Part shown: piece after piece, positions 26,882-37,003 of the stretch | Numbering within the stretch: the stretch's first letter is position 1 | How the letters are laid out: the number at the start of each line of letters is the position of its first letter | Assembly (NCBI GenBank): GCA_902760965.1 | Contig: CACWIN010000004.1 | Span: 1-61,117 of the forward strand | Source: an uncultured Bacteroidales bacterium | GTDB taxonomy: Bacteria > Bacteroidota > Bacteroidia > Bacteroidales > Bacteroidaceae | Length of the DNA stretch: 61,117 bases | Reading direction: 5' to 3' | Notes under the pieces: generated by a model | Told to the model about the DNA's origin: nothing | What the model saw: the letters and a program-made list of their open reading frames with translations, nothing else | Database searches by the model: none | Program-made: the position numbers and the translations under genes

Positions 26882-28203
26882 AGTGTGCGTTGTTCACCAG
26901 TCTGCATATCTTTTAAAGTTATCTCGCCCTTGCTCAACTCGTCGCTGCCCACTATTGCAACATAGGGAACAGACTGTGCATTGGCATATGACATCTGCTT
27001 TTTCATCTTGGCGGCATCAGGGTATATCTCAGCCGATACCCCCGCCCTGCGCAACTGCGTAAGCAGACTCATGCAGAACTGAGCCTCATCGGCACCAAGG
27101 TTCAGGAACAGAACCTTTACACCACCCTGTGTCTCCTTAGGATAGAGATCCAGCTGAGTCAGCACGTCATATATACGGTCAGCACCGAACGATATGCCCA
27201 CACCGCTCACACCGGGAAGTCCGAATATGCCGGTAAGGTTGTCATAACGTCCGCCACCGCTTATCGATCCAATCTCAACGTCAAGGGCCTTTACCTCAAA
27301 TATGGCTCCGGTATAGTAGTTCAGGCCGCGGGCCAAAGTAAGGTCAAGCTCCAGCTGGTTGTTAAGTCCAAGCTTGGTTGCGCCGTCCAGAATAAAACGG
27401 CACTCCTCCACACCCTTGAGTCCGGTCTCACTGCCGGACAGTACCTTGGCAATGGTATCCAGTTTATCGCTGTTGCTTCCGGTCAATTTGATTATAGGCT
27501 GCAGCTTGTCAATTGCATCCTGAGGCAGACCCTTATCGGCCAACTCTGCATTCACGCCGTCCAGACCTATCTTGTCAAGCTTATCAATTGCTACGGTTAT
27601 ATCAACTATCTTATCGGATTGACCTATGGATTCAGCTATTCCGGCCAGAATCTTGCGGTTGTTCAGTTTGATAGCCACGCGAACGCCAAAGCGACTGAAC
27701 ACCATGTCTATCATCTGAATGAGTTCAATCTCATAAAGCAGCGAGTCACTGCCCACTACATCGGCGTCACACTGATAGAATTCACGGTAACGGCCCTTCT
27801 GCGGACGATCGGCACGCCATACGGGCTGTATCTGGAAACGCTTGAATGGGAACTGAAGTTCCTCGCGATGCATCACCACAAAACGTGCAAACGGAACGGT
27901 CAGGTCATATCTTAGACCCTTCTCACAGAATTTTGAAGCCAGTTTCAAGCTGTTGCGTGACAGCAGTTCCTCATCGGTAAAACCACTCATGTAGTCACCT
28001 GAGTTCTGAATCTTGAACAGAAGCTTATCGCCCTCCTCGCCGTACTTGCCCATCAGGGTGGACAGGTTCTCCATAGAGGGGGTCTCAATCTGGCTGTAGC
28101 CAAACAGGCGGAACACTCCGCGTATGGTATCAAATATATAGTTGCGGCGCGACATCTCCACCGGAGTGAAATCACGCGTGCCTTTGGGAATTGACGGTTT
28201 CAT
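26842..28203 (-). CDS. hisS: Histidyl-tRNA synthetase
   Basis: This 453-residue class II synthetase charges tRNA-His. Motif 1 is in the N-terminal [19 protein letters not shown] region, motif 2 includes [19 protein letters not shown], and the histidine motifs appear as [13 protein letters not shown] and GGGRYDNL. An anticodon-binding domain follows ([15 protein letters not shown]...). The last 13 residues ([13 protein letters not shown]) are encoded by the GGGGTCAGACCCC repeat rather than by normal HisS sequence, so the C-terminus appears to have been rewritten by insertion of the repeat. The enzyme should still work because the catalytic and most anticodon-binding elements are intact. It follows the zinc peptidase by 8 bases. 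Confidence 0.96.
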   Translation of the reverse strand: MKPSIPKGTRDFTPVEMSRRNYIFDTIRGVFRLFGYSQIETPSMENLSTLMGKYGEEGDKLLFKIQNSGDYMSGFTDEELLSRNSLKLASKFCEKGLRYDLTVPFARFVVMHREELQFPFKRFQIQPVWRADRPQKGRYREFYQCDADVVGSDSLLYEIELIQMIDMVFSRFGVRVAIKLNNRKILAGIAESIGQSDKIVDITVAIDKLDKIGLDGVNAELADKGLPQDAIDKLQPIIKLTGSNSDKLDTIAKVLSGSETGLKGVEECRFILDGATKLGLNNQLELDLTLARGLNYYTGAIFEVKALDVEIGSISGGGRYDNLTGIFGLPGVSGVGISFGADRIYDVLTQLDLYPKETQGGVKVLFLNLGADEAQFCMSLLTQLRRAGVSAEIYPDAAKMKKQMSYANAQSVPYVAIVGSDELSKGEITLKDMQTGEQRTLGSDPFVSFFTEK

Positions 28204-28211
28204 TCAGCAAA

Positions 28212-28937
28212 TCAACTTCTACGGGATGAATAAATCATTATGTAATAAATCAGGGTACCCAGAGAACTTACGGCAGCAACCACATATGTGTAAGCGGCAG
28301 CCTTAAGGGCGTCTTTTGCGCCATCCATTGTATCACGGCTTGCCACTGTTGAGTGCTGCAGCCATGAAAGGGCACGACTGCTGGCATCAATTTCGACCGG
28401 AAGTGTCACAAAACTGAACAGCGTAGTCATGGCAAACAGCGCAATACCGGCCAGCATAAGTCCGGGGAACACCTCCACCATAAGAATGCCCAACAACAGC
28501 ACCCATGTAACTATCTGTGACGAGAACTGGACTACGGGCACCAATGCCGAACGCATCCTGACGGGAGCATAGCCCTGGGCATGCTGAACAGCGTGTCCGC
28601 ACTCATGAGCCGCAACTGCTGCAGCCATGATGCTGTTCCCGTAATAAACATCCTTGCTCAGGTTTACAGTGTTGTTTTCGGGATTGTAATGGTCTGTAAG
28701 CTGTCCTTCAACACAAGTAACCTTAACATCACTCAGGCCGTGCTGAGCCAGCATACGGCATGCCACCTCATAACCGGTACTGCCGTCACGTGTTGCCACC
28801 TTGGAGTATTTCTTGAACTTACGGTTCAGATTACCCTGCACCGAATAACTCAGAATGGCAATAGCAACAAACAGTATCAGATAAAACGCATTTGGACCCA
28901 ATCCTGTCGATGCGGTTAAAGCTACTGGATATATCAT
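28212..28937 (-). CDS. YugP-type membrane zinc metallopeptidase
   Basis: This 241-residue protein has three to four hydrophobic segments and a zinc protease motif HECGH (His111, Glu112, His115) followed by AVQHAQGYAPVRMRS. That matches the YugP/DUF neutral zinc metallopeptidase family. ASSRALSWL near 190-198 is typical of the C-terminal part. The active site probably faces the membrane. Substrates are not known. It overlaps the end of purA by four bases (ATGA) and precedes hisS. Confidence 0.88.
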   Translation of the reverse strand: MIYPVALTASTGLGPNAFYLILFVAIAILSYSVQGNLNRKFKKYSKVATRDGSTGYEVACRMLAQHGLSDVKVTCVEGQLTDHYNPENNTVNLSKDVYYGNSIMAAAVAAHECGHAVQHAQGYAPVRMRSALVPVVQFSSQIVTWVLLLGILMVEVFPGLMLAGIALFAMTTLFSFVTLPVEIDASSRALSWLQHSTVASRDTMDGAKDALKAAAYTYVVAAVSSLGTLIYYIMIYSSRRS

Positions 28938-30208
28938 TCGCGTACAATTGTCTGGTTGCGGTCAGGACCTACCGATACAATAGATACCGGGGTCTCAAGG
29001 AACTCTTCCAGGAAAGAGATATAGTTGTTGAACTCCTCGGGGAACTCATCCTCATCATGAACCTTGGTAAGGTCGGTCTGCCAACCGGGAAGCTCCTCGT
29101 ATACCGGCTCCACACCCTCGCAGTCAAACGGGAACTCATCGGTCTGGGTACCGTCAGGCAGTTTGTAGGCTACGCAAGCCTTGATGGTGGGGAACACGTC
29201 AAGTACGTCACTCTTCATCAGGATCAGGTCTGTAACACCATTCAGGCGTACTGCATAACGCAGGGCTACCAGGTCAACCCAACCGCAGCGGCGACGACGG
29301 CCAGTTACGGCACCGAACTCCTGTCCGCGATCAGACAGTTTCTCGCCATCGGCATCAAACAGCTCTGTGGGGAACGGACCGCTACCAACACGTGTGCAGT
29401 AGGCTTTCATGATACCGTAAACCTTACCTATGTTGCGCGGAGCAACACCCAGACCGGTGCAGGCACCAGCGCAGATGGTGTTTGATGAGGTTACAAAAGG
29501 ATATGAACCAAAATCTATGTCAAGCATGGTACCCTGGGCACCCTCACACAGGATAGTCTTGCCCTCACGGAGCAGGTTGGCTACAAAGTGCTCGCTGTCA
29601 ACGAACTTAAACTGTTTCATGTACTCGATACCCTCGCGCCATGCCTTTTCAAGCGGAGCCAGGTCATATTCAAAGTTAAGGCTCTTAAGGGTACGCTCAT
29701 GAGCTGCACGGGCGGCTGCATAACGCTCCTCAAAGTCAGGACGCAGCAAATCACCAACGCGCACGCCTGTACGGGCCACCTTGTCGGTGTATGTGGGGCC
29801 TATTCCACGACCTGTGGTACCAACCTTGTTGGATCCCTTTGATGCCTCCAGTGCACTGTCCATAAGACGGTGTGTAGGCAGTATCAGATGTGCCTTCTTG
29901 GATATGAGCAGACGACTCTTAAGGTCTATTCCGGCAGCCTCCAGTGCCTCGGCCTCGGCCTTGAAGAGAGCAGCATCAAGTACCATGCCGTTGCCGATTA
30001 TATTCTGCTTGTTGCCCTGGAATACACCTGACGGGATAGACTTGAGCACAAATTTCTTATTGTCAAAAATAAGCGTATGGCCGGCATTGGGACCACCCTG
30101 GAAACGGGCCACCACATCATAACGCGGAGTAAGTACGTCCACAACCTTACCTTTGCCTTCATCACCCCACTGCAATCCCAGCAGGACATCAATCTTTTCT
30201 GTTTTCAT
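28934..30208 (-). CDS. purA: Adenylosuccinate synthetase
   Basis: This 424-residue GTPase joins IMP and aspartate, the first committed step to AMP. The N-terminal GLQWGDEGKGKVVD phosphate loop (about 11-24), GGPNAGHTL, and the central TTGRGIGPTYTDK are diagnostic, as is CEGAQGTMLDIDFG. The C-terminal FLEEFLETPVSIVSVGPDR completes the fold. It overlaps both neighbours by ATGA, tying it to the Fur-type regulator upstream and the zinc peptidase downstream. Confidence 0.97.
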   Translation of the reverse strand: MKTEKIDVLLGLQWGDEGKGKVVDVLTPRYDVVARFQGGPNAGHTLIFDNKKFVLKSIPSGVFQGNKQNIIGNGMVLDAALFKAEAEALEAAGIDLKSRLLISKKAHLILPTHRLMDSALEASKGSNKVGTTGRGIGPTYTDKVARTGVRVGDLLRPDFEERYAAARAAHERTLKSLNFEYDLAPLEKAWREGIEYMKQFKFVDSEHFVANLLREGKTILCEGAQGTMLDIDFGSYPFVTSSNTICAGACTGLGVAPRNIGKVYGIMKAYCTRVGSGPFPTELFDADGEKLSDRGQEFGAVTGRRRRCGWVDLVALRYAVRLNGVTDLILMKSDVLDVFPTIKACVAYKLPDGTQTDEFPFDCEGVEPVYEELPGWQTDLTKVHDEDEFPEEFNNYISFLEEFLETPVSIVSVGPDRNQTIVRE

Positions 30209-30693
30209 TTCTTGTCTTTATCTTTTTTGTTCAATCTGTTCTGTTTTCTCTTTAAAGCCGCCAGGCACTTGCTGCAAAGACCGTATACTGTCAGAGACCA
30301 ACCGGCCATAGTAAACCTGCGCTTGCGCATGTTCTCTATCTGACGGCGTACCAAATCATCGTTTACATCGGTAACGCTTCCGCAGCTGGTGCATGTAAGC
30401 CTTATGCTATACCTGTTTTTCCAGCTTTTTTCATACCTGACCAGACCGCTCAGACAAATCTTTCTGACCAGTCCGGCGTCCTCAAGCAATCCCAGTCCGT
30501 TATAAATGGTTGCCCTGCACACTCTAAAGTTCTGCCTGGACTCCATTATCTCCTGAAGCGATTCAGGTGTAAAGGGACCCTCGGTAAGCAAAACGGCATC
30601 CAGGACAGCTCTTCGCTCCGGAGTATTCCTAAGATTCTGCAAACGCAAATGATCTGCAAGAATCTGACGCATCTCCTCATTCCGGTCAGTCAT
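30205..30693 (-). CDS. Fur-family transcriptional regulator
   Basis: Starting at ATG 30693 (MTDRNEEMRQILADHLR) this is 162 residues long; the frame is open 14 codons further but that would run deeper into the upstream gene. A winged-helix DNA-binding domain (TPERRAVLDAVLLTEGPFTPESL, with CRATIYNGLGLLEDAGLV) is followed by a C-terminal zinc domain with two CxxC pairs (CTSC and CSKC). The His-rich metal sensor of true Fur is reduced. It could sense iron, zinc or peroxide; this is not decidable here. The stop overlaps the purA start, an arrangement seen in Bacteroides. Confidence 0.88.
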   Translation of the reverse strand: MTDRNEEMRQILADHLRLQNLRNTPERRAVLDAVLLTEGPFTPESLQEIMESRQNFRVCRATIYNGLGLLEDAGLVRKICLSGLVRYEKSWKNRYSIRLTCTSCGSVTDVNDDLVRRQIENMRKRRFTMAGWSLTVYGLCSKCLAALKRKQNRLNKKDKDKK

Positions 30694-31258
30694 TTTGCTC
30701 CAAAAAGCCCAGGGCAGTCCCAGCCGCCTGAGCACACATAAGGTCAGGACCGTTAATAGCGGCCTGTGCCTGGTCTTTCAGTTCCTGTACATAACGCGGC
30801 CCCATCTCACGACCCCCACGCAGCAAATGTGCAAGCGTAAGGAAACCGCAATATCGGGCCATTGAATTTTCGGAAGCAATCCAACGGAAACAAGCTTCCG
30901 ATGCTCCGGGCATACGGCAAAAAAGGTACATGCAGCACACATCTGCCAGGTCCGGAAACTGTATCTGCTCTACCCAAAGGTCCGCCATATCGGGCATGAA
31001 CTGATCCTCGGGATAGATTAGCGCAGCCAGAATCCTGCACTCGCGTATATCCTCCTTCCAAAGGGCTAAGGCAAGCTCAGGATCTTTTCCTTTTTCTGAT
31101 GCTATCTGTTTGAGCTCCGGTAATCCTACACCAAAATTGAGTTTGTATCCTATGCCGGCGTCTCTCATGCTTTTTGAAGCAACGCCGTTCATACTGAGCC
31201 TCAATCTGTCCTTTATTTCTATAATCCCCTCCTGAACGCTCATTTTGTTAAAACGCAA
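30686..31258 (-). CDS. DNA alkylation repair (AlkD-like HEAT) protein
   Basis: This 190-residue all-helical protein resembles small DNA alkylation repair proteins of the HEAT-repeat class. Features are GVGLPELKQIASEKGKDPELALALW, followed by a RECRILAALIYPEDQF helix pair, and WVEQIQFPDLADVCC near the middle. The canonical AlkD acts as a glycosylase on bulky or cationic N3/N7 adducts; whether this short form is active is uncertain. Met1 (31258) or Met6 (31243) could be the start. It overlaps the Fur-family start by eight bases. Confidence 0.78.
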   Translation of the reverse strand: MRFNKMSVQEGIIEIKDRLRLSMNGVASKSMRDAGIGYKLNFGVGLPELKQIASEKGKDPELALALWKEDIRECRILAALIYPEDQFMPDMADLWVEQIQFPDLADVCCMYLFCRMPGASEACFRWIASENSMARYCGFLTLAHLLRGGREMGPRYVQELKDQAQAAINGPDLMCAQAAGTALGFLEQND

Positions 31259-31270
31259 TCAGAATCCGGT

Positions 31271-31690
31271 TCACTTTTGCTGGTGACGCTTTTTATACTG
31301 GTGAGGAGCTTCACCCTTTTCCTTAAAGAAAGCGGCATAGAATGACTGACGGTTGGCAAAACCGGCCATTGAACCTATCTCCTCCATAGTCTTGTCTGTA
31401 TAACGTTTGTCCACAAGCATATGGGCAGCCTCACGAACCCTATGCTGATTAACCAGATTTGAGTAGTTCATTCCAAACCTGGAATTTATTACAGCCGAAA
31501 GGTATCTGGGATTTGTATCCAGATCCTTGGCCAGCTGCTTGGCGGAATATTCAGGGTCACGGTACTTCTTTTGGGCAACAATGACCGTAAGGATTCTGTC
31601 ATACAGCTCGTCGGCAAGTTCAGCTCGGATAAGGGCGCGATAATTGGCGTCCTTCTCTGTTTTTTCTCTAATCTTGTAAGGTTTTTCCAC
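31271..31690 (-). CDS. Short AraC-family DNA-binding protein (GTG start)
   Basis: This 139-residue protein is essentially a two-helix-turn-helix AraC domain. YSAKQLAKDLDTNPRYLSAVI forms the first, and MEEIGSMAGFANRQSFYAAF the second, ending with GEAPHQYKKRH. A short N-terminal helix replaces a ligand-binding domain. The start codon is GTG at 31690; no ATG is available upstream before the frame ends. It is divergent from dnaG across a 177-base gap, so it may regulate nearby genes or itself. Confidence 0.88.
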   Translation of the reverse strand: MEKPYKIREKTEKDANYRALIRAELADELYDRILTVIVAQKKYRDPEYSAKQLAKDLDTNPRYLSAVINSRFGMNYSNLVNQHRVREAAHMLVDKRYTDKTMEEIGSMAGFANRQSFYAAFFKEKGEAPHQYKKRHQQK

Positions 31691-31833
31691 AACTGTAGTA
31701 TTTATTGGTTTCGTTCACAAAATAACTACTTTTACTTTAAATTGCGCAATTCTTTTTGTCAATAAAAATTAAAAGAGGAACTAATGTTCACAAGTTAGCC
31801 GCCAATAACCTTCCTTGCTTGACGGTCTTTTTG

Positions 31834-31841
31834 TAATTTTG
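31834..31841 (+). promoter_or_regulatory. Putative -7 box for dnaG
   Basis: TAATTTTG matches TAnnTTTG and lies 26 bases before the dnaG start codon, with CTTG about 16 bases upstream. AAAGGAAA before the ATG may help ribosome binding. Confidence 0.55.
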
Positions 31842-31867
31842 GCATCAAACTGAAAGGAAACGTCACA

Positions 31868-33901
31868 ATGATAGACCAACTCACCATAGAAAAGATTCTT
31901 GATGCCGCCAACATAGTTGATGTGGTCTCGGAATTCGTCACCCTGCGCCGCCGCGGAGTGAACTATGTCGGTCTATGTCCGTTCCACAATGAAAAGACTC
32001 CTTCATTCTACGTTTCCCCATCAAAAGGTATCTGCAAATGTTTCAGTTGCGGAAAAGGCGGCAACGTGATACACTTCCTGATGGAACATGAGCAAATGTC
32101 ATACTGGGATGCCGCCAAATGGCTGGCCCGCAAATACGGCGTACCATACAACGAGCGCGAACTCACGGAATCTGAAAAGGCTATTCAAAACGAGCGCGAG
32201 TCCATGTTCATCACCAACCAGTTTGCACTGGATTTCTTTAAGGATACACTGCTCAACACCGATAAGGGACGCGCCATAGGTCTGGCCTATTTCCGCAAGC
32301 GCGGTTTCCGCGATGACATACTGGAAAAGTTCCACCTGGGTTATTGTCCCGATGAGCCCGATGCCCTGGCCCGGGCAGCCCTGGCCAAAGGTTATACCCG
32401 TGAGAACCTGATCAAGACAGGACTCTGCTACGAACGGGAGAATGACGGCCAATTACGCGACCGTTTCCACGGCCGGGTGATATTCCCGGTTCATTCCATA
32501 GCCGGCAAGGTGGTCGCTTTTGGCGGCCGCATAATGAGTTCCGAGGCAAAGGTAGCCAAATACGTAAACTCCCCTGAATCCATAATATACTCCAAGAGCC
32601 GTGAACTGTACGGACTATGGCAGGCCAAACAGGCCATTGTCCGCAAGGACCGCTGTTTCCTGGTTGAGGGTTATGCCGATGTTATCAGCATGTTCCAGAG
32701 CGGAGTGGAGAACGTGGTCGCATCGAGCGGCACATCACTCACTCCAGGTCAGATACGTCTTATCCACCGCTTTACCAACAACATCACGGTACTTTACGAC
32801 GGCGACAAAGCCGGTATAAAAGCCTCCCTGCGCGGCATAGACATGCTGCTTGCCGAAGGCATGAACGTTAAGGTCCTGTTACTGCCCGACGGTGAGGACC
32901 CCGACAGCTTTGCTCAGGGCCGCGGCGCCACCGCTTTCCAGCAGTACATAGAGACACATCAGGTGGATTTCATCCGCTTTAAGGTGAACCTGCTTATGGA
33001 GGATGCAGCCGATGACCCCTACAGCCGAAGCGAACTTATAAAGAGCATAACCCAGAGCATATCGGTAATACAGGATCCCATTGTACGTTCGGTCTATATC
33101 ACCGAGTGCAGTCAGATAATGAAGATAGATGAGCGTCTGCTCATTAACGATGTAAACCGCCGTCAGCGCGAGCAGGCTCAGGCTGCTCCACCCGCACAAC
33201 GTCCGGCCCAATCAGCCGATGAAAACGGGCAAAATCCAGAACCGACGGCAGCAGAATCGGACAATTCGGAGACTCCCTCGGACCCCGCACCGGAGCCGGA
33301 GATATCGGCCGAAGACAAGCTGCGTCAGGATATCCGCGCACTAAAGCGTGAAGGCTTTGGCCCCATGATGGAAAAGGAGCGCCTGCTGTCACAACTTATA
33401 GTAAGATACGGCGGCAAACTGATGTGCACTTTCCAGAATGAGGAGGGTCAGGAACAGGATATGACCGTAGGACAGTTCATTGTAGGCTCACTCCAAAACG
33501 ATGGTCTGGAGTTCCGTCATCCTGTCTACAAGCGTTTTGTGGAACTCATGGCTGAACATGCAGAGGAAAAGGATTTCAACACGGAGAAGTTCTTCATGTC
33601 CCACCCCGAGACATTCGTAAGCCTTACAGCTGCCAGCCTCATGGAGGAGCGCTATCAACTGAGCTCCATATTCAAAGATAACAAACCTGTAGAAGACGGA
33701 CAGCGCCTAATGCAGCTTACCCGTCACATCATGGCCGATTACCAGATGGAGGTACTTCGCCTTGAAATCAAGAAAACAGAAAAAGAGATCCAAGAGGCCT
33801 CTGCCGACACTCTGGCATCTCTCCAAACCCACTACCAGCAACTCCTTGCCGCCCGCAGCCAACTCTCCAAAATACTGGGAGAGAGGGTCGTTAATCTGTG
33901 A
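31868..33901 (+). CDS. dnaG: DNA primase
   Basis: This 677-residue enzyme makes RNA primers at the fork. The N-terminal CHC2 zinc domain uses Cys37, His40, Cys58 and Cys61. The RNA polymerase domain has SFGGRIMS-like VVAFGGRIMS and the TOPRIM FLVEGYADVISM with LYDGDKAG. A Pro/Glu/Ala-rich acidic linker (about 437-480) connects to the helicase-binding C-terminal domain, rich in long helices. Length is normal for Bacteroidota. Its 3' end faces folE with a 10-base gap and no clear terminator. Confidence 0.97.
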   Translation: MIDQLTIEKILDAANIVDVVSEFVTLRRRGVNYVGLCPFHNEKTPSFYVSPSKGICKCFSCGKGGNVIHFLMEHEQMSYWDAAKWLARKYGVPYNERELTESEKAIQNERESMFITNQFALDFFKDTLLNTDKGRAIGLAYFRKRGFRDDILEKFHLGYCPDEPDALARAALAKGYTRENLIKTGLCYERENDGQLRDRFHGRVIFPVHSIAGKVVAFGGRIMSSEAKVAKYVNSPESIIYSKSRELYGLWQAKQAIVRKDRCFLVEGYADVISMFQSGVENVVASSGTSLTPGQIRLIHRFTNNITVLYDGDKAGIKASLRGIDMLLAEGMNVKVLLLPDGEDPDSFAQGRGATAFQQYIETHQVDFIRFKVNLLMEDAADDPYSRSELIKSITQSISVIQDPIVRSVYITECSQIMKIDERLLINDVNRRQREQAQAAPPAQRPAQSADENGQNPEPTAAESDNSETPSDPAPEPEISAEDKLRQDIRALKREGFGPMMEKERLLSQLIVRYGGKLMCTFQNEEGQEQDMTVGQFIVGSLQNDGLEFRHPVYKRFVELMAEHAEEKDFNTEKFFMSHPETFVSLTAASLMEERYQLSSIFKDNKPVEDGQRLMQLTRHIMADYQMEVLRLEIKKTEKEIQEASADTLASLQTHYQQLLAARSQLSKILGERVVNL

Positions 33902-33911
33902 TATTATAGAA

Positions 33912-34508
33912 TCACTTGCGGGGAGCAATCAGATTCATGAACTCTTCGCGAGTCTTGGCGCGGTTGAATGCGCCCGTAAAGTCCGATGTAGTTGTAACGG
34001 AATTTTGTTTCTCCACGCCACGCATCTGCATGCACATGTGACTGGCCTCAATGACCACCATCACGCCAAGGGGCTGGAGGGTCTCCTGAATGCAGTCCTT
34101 GATCTGTGATGTCATGCGTTCCTGAACCTGCAGGCGGCGGGCAAAGGCATCGACCACACGGGCAATCTTACTCAAACCCGTGATGTAGCCGTTAGGGATA
34201 TAAGCCACATGAGCCTTGCCGTAAAATGGCAACATATGATGTTCGCAAAGGGAATAAAAGTCAATGTCCTTTACTATGACCATCTGGCTGTAATCCTCCT
34301 TGAACATAGCCGATTTAAGAATTGCGGCCGGATCAATCTCATAGCCGCTGGTAAAATCCAAGAGTGTTTTTGCAACCCTTAAGGGAGTACGTACAAGGCC
34401 TTCACGGCCTGCATCGGGTTCTATTAACTTAAGAATCTCCTCGTAGTGGTGCTTAAGGGCCAGAAACTTTTCTGACTCCTCGTCACTGTATGGTATCAGA
34501 CTGCTCAT
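33912..34508 (-). CDS. folE: GTP cyclohydrolase I
   Basis: This 198-residue enzyme converts GTP to 7,8-dihydroneopterin triphosphate for folate and pterin synthesis. Zinc ligands are Cys88 and His91 in [10 protein letters not shown] and Cys159 in [22 protein letters not shown] is the GTP-binding region, and [13 protein letters not shown] is the conserved N-terminal motif. The start overlaps the SPOR gene stop by ATGA. The tpiA-SPOR-folE block is preserved in Bacteroides. Confidence 0.97.
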   Translation of the reverse strand: MSSLIPYSDEESEKFLALKHHYEEILKLIEPDAGREGLVRTPLRVAKTLLDFTSGYEIDPAAILKSAMFKEDYSQMVIVKDIDFYSLCEHHMLPFYGKAHVAYIPNGYITGLSKIARVVDAFARRLQVQERMTSQIKDCIQETLQPLGVMVVIEASHMCMQMRGVEKQNSVTTTSDFTGAFNRAKTREEFMNLIAPRK

Positions 34509-34957
34509 AACGGAATTCTGATTTCCTGATTACGTAATATTATTATGCCTTTGTAAGGCGTTTCTTTTTTTAGTTTGCGCATAACCTCGTAGGCCTCTTC
34601 ATAATAGAGAAAATCGCCTACAGTGCAGAGCCAACGCGGTGATTTGAATCCGGTATATACCGGCATGTCGGGATATTTGGAACGCAAATACTTGTCAACC
34701 TCATTGGCCTTCTCTTTCGAAGCACGGGTGTTGTTTCCGGCAAAAACCTGGATTCTGTACCCCATGGCCTTGATTTTTGTGCCAAGCATGGCGTCCGATA
34801 CAGTACCGATCAGGCTGTCTGTACGTTCATCCCTTTCAACACGTATCTTGCCCTTGCCGGGAACATCCCTCTCCAGCTCCTGGACCAGTGTCCGCTGTTG
34901 GGCACTGGCCAGAGCCGTAAAGAGAAGCATCATAAGAATTAATGTCGATTTTTTCAT
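34505..34957 (-). CDS. SPOR-domain secreted protein
   Basis: This 150-residue protein has a signal peptide ([20 protein letters not shown]) and a C-terminal SPOR domain. The latter is recognised by [20 protein letters not shown], then [15 protein letters not shown], and [22 protein letters not shown] domains bind glycan strands denuded of stem peptides at the division septum. It overlaps folE and is preceded by a long structured intergenic element. Confidence 0.9.
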   Translation of the reverse strand: MKKSTLILMMLLFTALASAQQRTLVQELERDVPGKGKIRVERDERTDSLIGTVSDAMLGTKIKAMGYRIQVFAGNNTRASKEKANEVDKYLRSKYPDMPVYTGFKSPRWLCTVGDFLYYEEAYEVMRKLKKETPYKGIIILRNQEIRIPL

Positions 34958-34985
34958 ATCAATTTAATCCTTAGATTTTAGCCTA

Positions 34986-35066
34986 TTTTCGGATGATGGT
35001 TTCACCGTTTCGTAGGGAGTAATGGGGTCCATTATGACCGAGGAACGGTGAAACCAGCGCCGAAAA
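34986..35066. other. Long multi-stem structured element between tpiA and the SPOR gene
   Basis: Three nested stems can be drawn. The outer is TTTTCGG/CCGAAAA (34986-34992 with 35060-35066). The middle is a perfect 12-base GGTTTCACCGTT/AACGGTGAAACC (34998-35009 with 35044-35055). An inner hairpin is TAATGG/CCATTA (35020-35025 with 35029-35034). It may be a terminator-like or processing structure after tpiA, or a copy of a dispersed repeat; there is no T run for a classic terminator. Confidence 0.8.
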
Positions 35067-35078
35067 GAGGATGAAATC

Positions 35079-35840
35079 TTATTTCTTCCAGGCGTCGATG
35101 ATGCCCTTAAAGTCTGCAACCTTAAGTGAAGCGCCGCCAATCAGACCACCGTCAATATCAACCTTTGAGAACAGCTCAGGAGCATTCGAAGCCTTGCATG
35201 AACCACCATAAAGGATTGATGTATCCTCGGCAACCTGCTTGCCATACTTGTCGGCAATGACTGAACGGATGTATGCGTGAATCTCCTCGGCCTGATCGGC
35301 GGTAGCGGTCTTACCGGTACCGATAGCCCAGATAGGCTCGTAGGCGATAGTGATGTTCTTGAACTCCTCGGCTGACAGATTGAATACTGAACCCTCAAGC
35401 TCAGCCTTAACAATCTGGTTCTGGATGCCCTTCTCGCGCTCGTCGAGTGACTCACCTATGCAGAAGATAACCTTAAGACCGTTGGCAAGAGCCAGCAGAA
35501 CCTTCTCCTTAAGGATCTCATAGGTCTCGTGATAGTACTCTCTGCGCTCAGAGTGACCCAGGATTACATACTCGGCACCGGTTGACTTAACCATAGCGGC
35601 CGATACCTCACCTGTGTAAGCACCAGACTCCTTGTCGGCGCAGTTCTCGGCTGAAAGACCGATTACCTTGTGATCAATGATATCAGAGATCTTTGCAAGA
35701 TGAATGAACGGTGTGCCAATGATGACGTCGCAATTGGGTTTGTCAGCAGCCAACACCTGATTCAGCTCTGTAGCAAGAGCAATACCTTCCTGGAGAGTCT
35801 TGTTCATCTTCCAGTTTCCGGCAACAATTTTCTTTCTCAT
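35079..35840 (-). CDS. tpiA: Triosephosphate isomerase
   Basis: This 253-residue glycolytic enzyme interconverts dihydroxyacetone phosphate and glyceraldehyde 3-phosphate. The catalytic residues are Lys11 (GNWKMNK), His96 (ILGHSERR) and Glu168 ([11 protein letters not shown]). The phosphate-binding [12 protein letters not shown] and GGLIGGASL motifs close the barrel. It lies 26 bases after the DoxX protein gene. Confidence 0.98.
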   Translation of the reverse strand: MRKKIVAGNWKMNKTLQEGIALATELNQVLAADKPNCDVIIGTPFIHLAKISDIIDHKVIGLSAENCADKESGAYTGEVSAAMVKSTGAEYVILGHSERREYYHETYEILKEKVLLALANGLKVIFCIGESLDEREKGIQNQIVKAELEGSVFNLSAEEFKNITIAYEPIWAIGTGKTATADQAEEIHAYIRSVIADKYGKQVAEDTSILYGGSCKASNAPELFSKVDIDGGLIGGASLKVADFKGIIDAWKK

Positions 35841-35866
35841 TTCAAAAAGTATTAAAAACGTTATAG

Positions 35867-37003
35867 TTATTGTATCATTCCTCTGAATTTGTCAATCAGC
35901 ACTATGAGCAGCAACGGTACCAGAAATACCAGAGCAACAGCCCAAGGCGTGCGCATAGGACTCTTGGACGGCAATGAGCCCACCCAGATATTGTCAAGCG
36001 ATGCAGTCAGTTCCTCATCGGACGGAATGTTTGCATGACTCCACTTGTTTATTATAATTCCATCCTTGAGCAGGACCAGACCGGGATTTGAACGTACCAT
36101 GGTCTGCAACGGGACATCGTCACAATGCAGGAACTCATACTGGGTACCGGTTTCTTCGGACCATTTGCGGATAACCTGCGTGCCCGATGATGTCAGACCA
36201 ATTATCCTGTATCCGTAATGCTGGCAATAATCATACATATCATCCAACAGGTCCAGATTGTTTTCTATGGCGCTTTCCAGATGCGGTGCCACCACAAGGA
36301 AGGTATAGCCCTGATATGACAGGATATCGGATGTTACGTCATTCATATCCTGGTCAAAAATACAAAAGTCACTCAATTCCGGATTCTTGTCCTCAAGCAC
36401 ACCTGCACAAAGGTCTGTTCCCACCTTGTATGGTCTGAAATCAAGAACCGGCAGTTCCCTGATATTGGACGATATAAACTTGAGAATAACAATGATCAGT
36501 ATCAGGAACACCAGCCATTGGCGTTTTGCGCTGACAAAGGGAATTATACTGGACCTCCGCCAGAATACATAAATTGACAGTAAAAACAGGAATACATTCT
36601 TGTAGAAAGTCTGCCAGTTGGTAAGCACAATAGCATCGCCAAAACATCCGCAATCCTCTACCGGATTAGTAATAGCCAGGAACAGCGTAAATCCCGTAAG
36701 CAGGAACATGAGCACAAGAACAATCAGCGATGTTCCCTTGCAGAATGCGCCGATAACAAGATATGCGCCGATAAGGATCTCAAAACCGGCCAATATGCAT
36801 GCTACTATCAAAAGAGTGGAATCCAGCACAGAACCACCCATCTCAAAAGCGTACAGGTAGTCCGAGAGTTTGATCTGAGTCCCAACAGGATCAATTGCCT
36901 TTACTATACCGGAGAACATGAACACTGCACCCAGTATTATGCGGCAAAAATTAACCAGGACCTTTGCAGGCAGGTCATTAACTTTAGCTTTTGTCTCCAT
37001 CAC
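35867..37003 (-). CDS. DoxX-like membrane protein with C-terminal thioredoxin-like domain (BT_3928 type)
   Basis: This 378-residue protein begins with a DoxX-like four-helix membrane module ([38 protein letters not shown], and further helices). A CGCFGD motif follows helix three. A soluble domain (about 190-340) includes [19 protein letters not shown] and [16 protein letters not shown], similar to thioredoxin-fold sequences but without an obvious CxxC. A last helix near the C-terminus anchors it again. NCBI-type annotation names this the BT_3928 family; its task is unknown, possibly in redox or lipid metabolism. It overlaps the DUF1599 gene by ATGA. Confidence 0.85.
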   Translation of the reverse strand: MMETKAKVNDLPAKVLVNFCRIILGAVFMFSGIVKAIDPVGTQIKLSDYLYAFEMGGSVLDSTLLIVACILAGFEILIGAYLVIGAFCKGTSLIVLVLMFLLTGFTLFLAITNPVEDCGCFGDAIVLTNWQTFYKNVFLFLLSIYVFWRRSSIIPFVSAKRQWLVFLILIIVILKFISSNIRELPVLDFRPYKVGTDLCAGVLEDKNPELSDFCIFDQDMNDVTSDILSYQGYTFLVVAPHLESAIENNLDLLDDMYDYCQHYGYRIIGLTSSGTQVIRKWSEETGTQYEFLHCDDVPLQTMVRSNPGLVLLKDGIIINKWSHANIPSDEELTASLDNIWVGSLPSKSPMRTPWAVALVFLVPLLLIVLIDKFRGMIQ

